Below are positions 11,660 to 12,430 of a stretch of 12,430 nt of DNA, piece by piece. The stretch lies in contig DYBS01000044.1 in assembly GCA_019418525.1 (NCBI GenBank), positions 1 through 12,430 on the forward strand, in the 5' to 3' direction. The notes beneath the pieces are model-generated. The model was given only the letters and a program-made list of their open reading frames with translations. It was not told where the DNA came from and searched no databases. Every line of letters begins with the position of its first letter. The first letter of the stretch is position 1. Source of the stretch: Clostridiales bacterium. Its GTDB lineage: Bacteria; Bacillota; Clostridia; Oscillospirales; Oscillospiraceae. The position numbers and the translations under genes are program-made.

Positions 11660-12430
11660 TCACAGGGTAAATTCAAACCGCACGCCTGTCCGGGTGTTAT
11701 AGGCCTTACACTTGCCGCCGTGGAGCTCGATGATGCTCTTGGCGATGGCCAGTCCCAGGCCGGTGCCGCCGCCGGAGCGGGCCTCATCCACCCGGTAGAA
11801 GGTGTCCCACACCTTGGAGAGGGCCTCGTTCGAGAGGGGCGGGCACTCATTTTCCACCGCAAAGGTGGTTTTGTCCCACCGCCGATAGATGGAGACGGCG
11901 ATCTTGCCCCCCACGGATGTGTACTTCACGGCATTGGTGGCGAAGTTCTCCACCACCTGGGCAATCCGCCCCTCATCGGCGGTAATGGTGGTGTCCTCCG
12001 GGAAGCGGAAGGTCAGCTGCAATTCCTTTGCCTCCGCCGCCCGCTCCAGCTTTGCAAAGATGGACCGGGCCAGGTCCCCCAGAGAGAAGGTGTCCCGGGC
12101 CAGCTTCACCTTGCCCGCCTCCAGGCGGGATAGGTCCAGCATCTCCAGCACCATGCCGTCCATCCGCTCGGTCTCGGAGAGGATCACGTCCAGGTACTTG
12201 TCCCGCTTGTCCTCCGCTATGTGTTCCTTGAGCCCCTCGGCGTAGCTGTGGACCACCGCCAGAGGGGTCTTCAGCTCGTGGGCGATGTGGGAGGTCATCT
12301 GCCGCCGGTTCTCCTCGGCGGTTTTGGCAAAATCCAGGGCGGTGTTCAGCCGGGTGATCTCGTTCCGGGCGAACCGCTCCCGGTCGGCGGCGTCCTGGAA
12401 CCCCCGCTTGAGGGCTGCACCCTCCCGCCA
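11660..12430 (-). CDS. Sensor histidine kinase, C-terminal part (5' end outside window)
   Basis: About 256 residues are visible. The frame stays open to the right edge, so the ATG at 12298 is internal. The first 44 residues read as a coiled linker (RLNTALDFAKTAEENRRQ) such as follows a HAMP domain. Next comes the dimerisation and phospho-acceptor helix MTSHIAHELKTPLAVV, whose His in HELKTP is the phosphorylation site, then the HisKA second helix (ILSETERMDGMVLEMLDLSRLEAG). The ATPase domain has an N box VVENFATNAVKYT, an F-type segment DTFYRVDEA, and G2 SGGGTGLGLAIAKSI. The G1 box is VENECPPLS in place of DxGxG, a variation I associate with many Firmicute kinases. The sensor region and the partner response regulator would lie beyond the right edge. 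Confidence 0.93.
   Translation of the reverse strand, partial: WREGAALKRGFQDAADRERFARNEITRLNTALDFAKTAEENRRQMTSHIAHELKTPLAVVHSYAEGLKEHIAEDKRDKYLDVILSETERMDGMVLEMLDLSRLEAGKVKLARDTFSLGDLARSIFAKLERAAEAKELQLTFRFPEDTTITADEGRIAQVVENFATNAVKYTSVGGKIAVSIYRRWDKTTFAVENECPPLSNEALSKVWDTFYRVDEARSGGGTGLGLAIAKSIIELHGGKCKAYNTRTGVRFEFTL

Overview
The window looks like a chromosomal segment of a motile, GC-rich Clostridia-type Firmicute. My best guess is a gut-associated Oscillospiraceae relative (Flavonifractor, Intestinimonas or Oscillibacter type). This placement is inferred from three things: the gene order flgM-flgN-flgK-flgL-DUF6470-fliW-csrA, which is the Bacillus/Clostridia arrangement (flgM-yvyG-flgK-flgL-yviE-fliW-csrA in B. 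subtilis); strong AGGAGG-type ribosome binding sites; and TTGACA/TATAAT-like promoters. No rRNA, tRNA, CRISPR array or insertion sequence is visible.

Layout. (1) Positions 1-942, plus strand: the 3' end of a gene whose C-terminus resembles the tail of long clostridial FtsA-like proteins, overlapped by 4 bp by a lipoprotein gene of unknown function. A very long hairpin (963-1005) ends both this unit and the convergent bacteriohemerythrin gene (1021-1422, minus). (2) Positions 1423-1685: a divergent intergenic region with sigma-28/SigD-like -10 boxes facing both ways. (3) Positions 1686-8121, plus strand: one apparent operon of nine genes (flgM, flgN, flgK, flgL, DUF6470, fliW, csrA, an Hpt phosphotransfer protein, and a REC plus HD-GYP-like response regulator), closed by an 18-bp hairpin at 8128-8167. 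(4) Positions 8184-9770, minus strand: a Gfo/Idh/MocA oxidoreductase and a DUF985 cupin, with their own promoter. (5) Positions 9833-11584, minus strand: a TetR regulator, then two small integral membrane proteins of unknown function. (6) Positions 11660-12430, minus strand: the C-terminal part of a sensor histidine kinase that runs off the window.

How the genes fit together. FlgM (anti-sigma-28), FlgN (chaperone), FlgK and FlgL (hook-filament junction), and FliW with CsrA (flagellin homeostasis at the translational level) make up the late flagellar checkpoint. In this organism that operon also carries an Hpt protein and a receiver protein translationally coupled to each other. The receiver's output domain keeps the GYP motif but lacks several metal-binding residues of active c-di-GMP phosphodiesterases. 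This is the most unusual part of the window. In the second half, the same 13-bp palindrome (TGAAC-N3-GTTCA) lies on the tetR promoter and just upstream of the membrane-protein pair, which predicts a small self-contained regulon.

I see no clear-cut new defence or mobile system. The best leads are the phosphorelay module in the fliW-csrA operon and the TetR/membrane-protein regulon.
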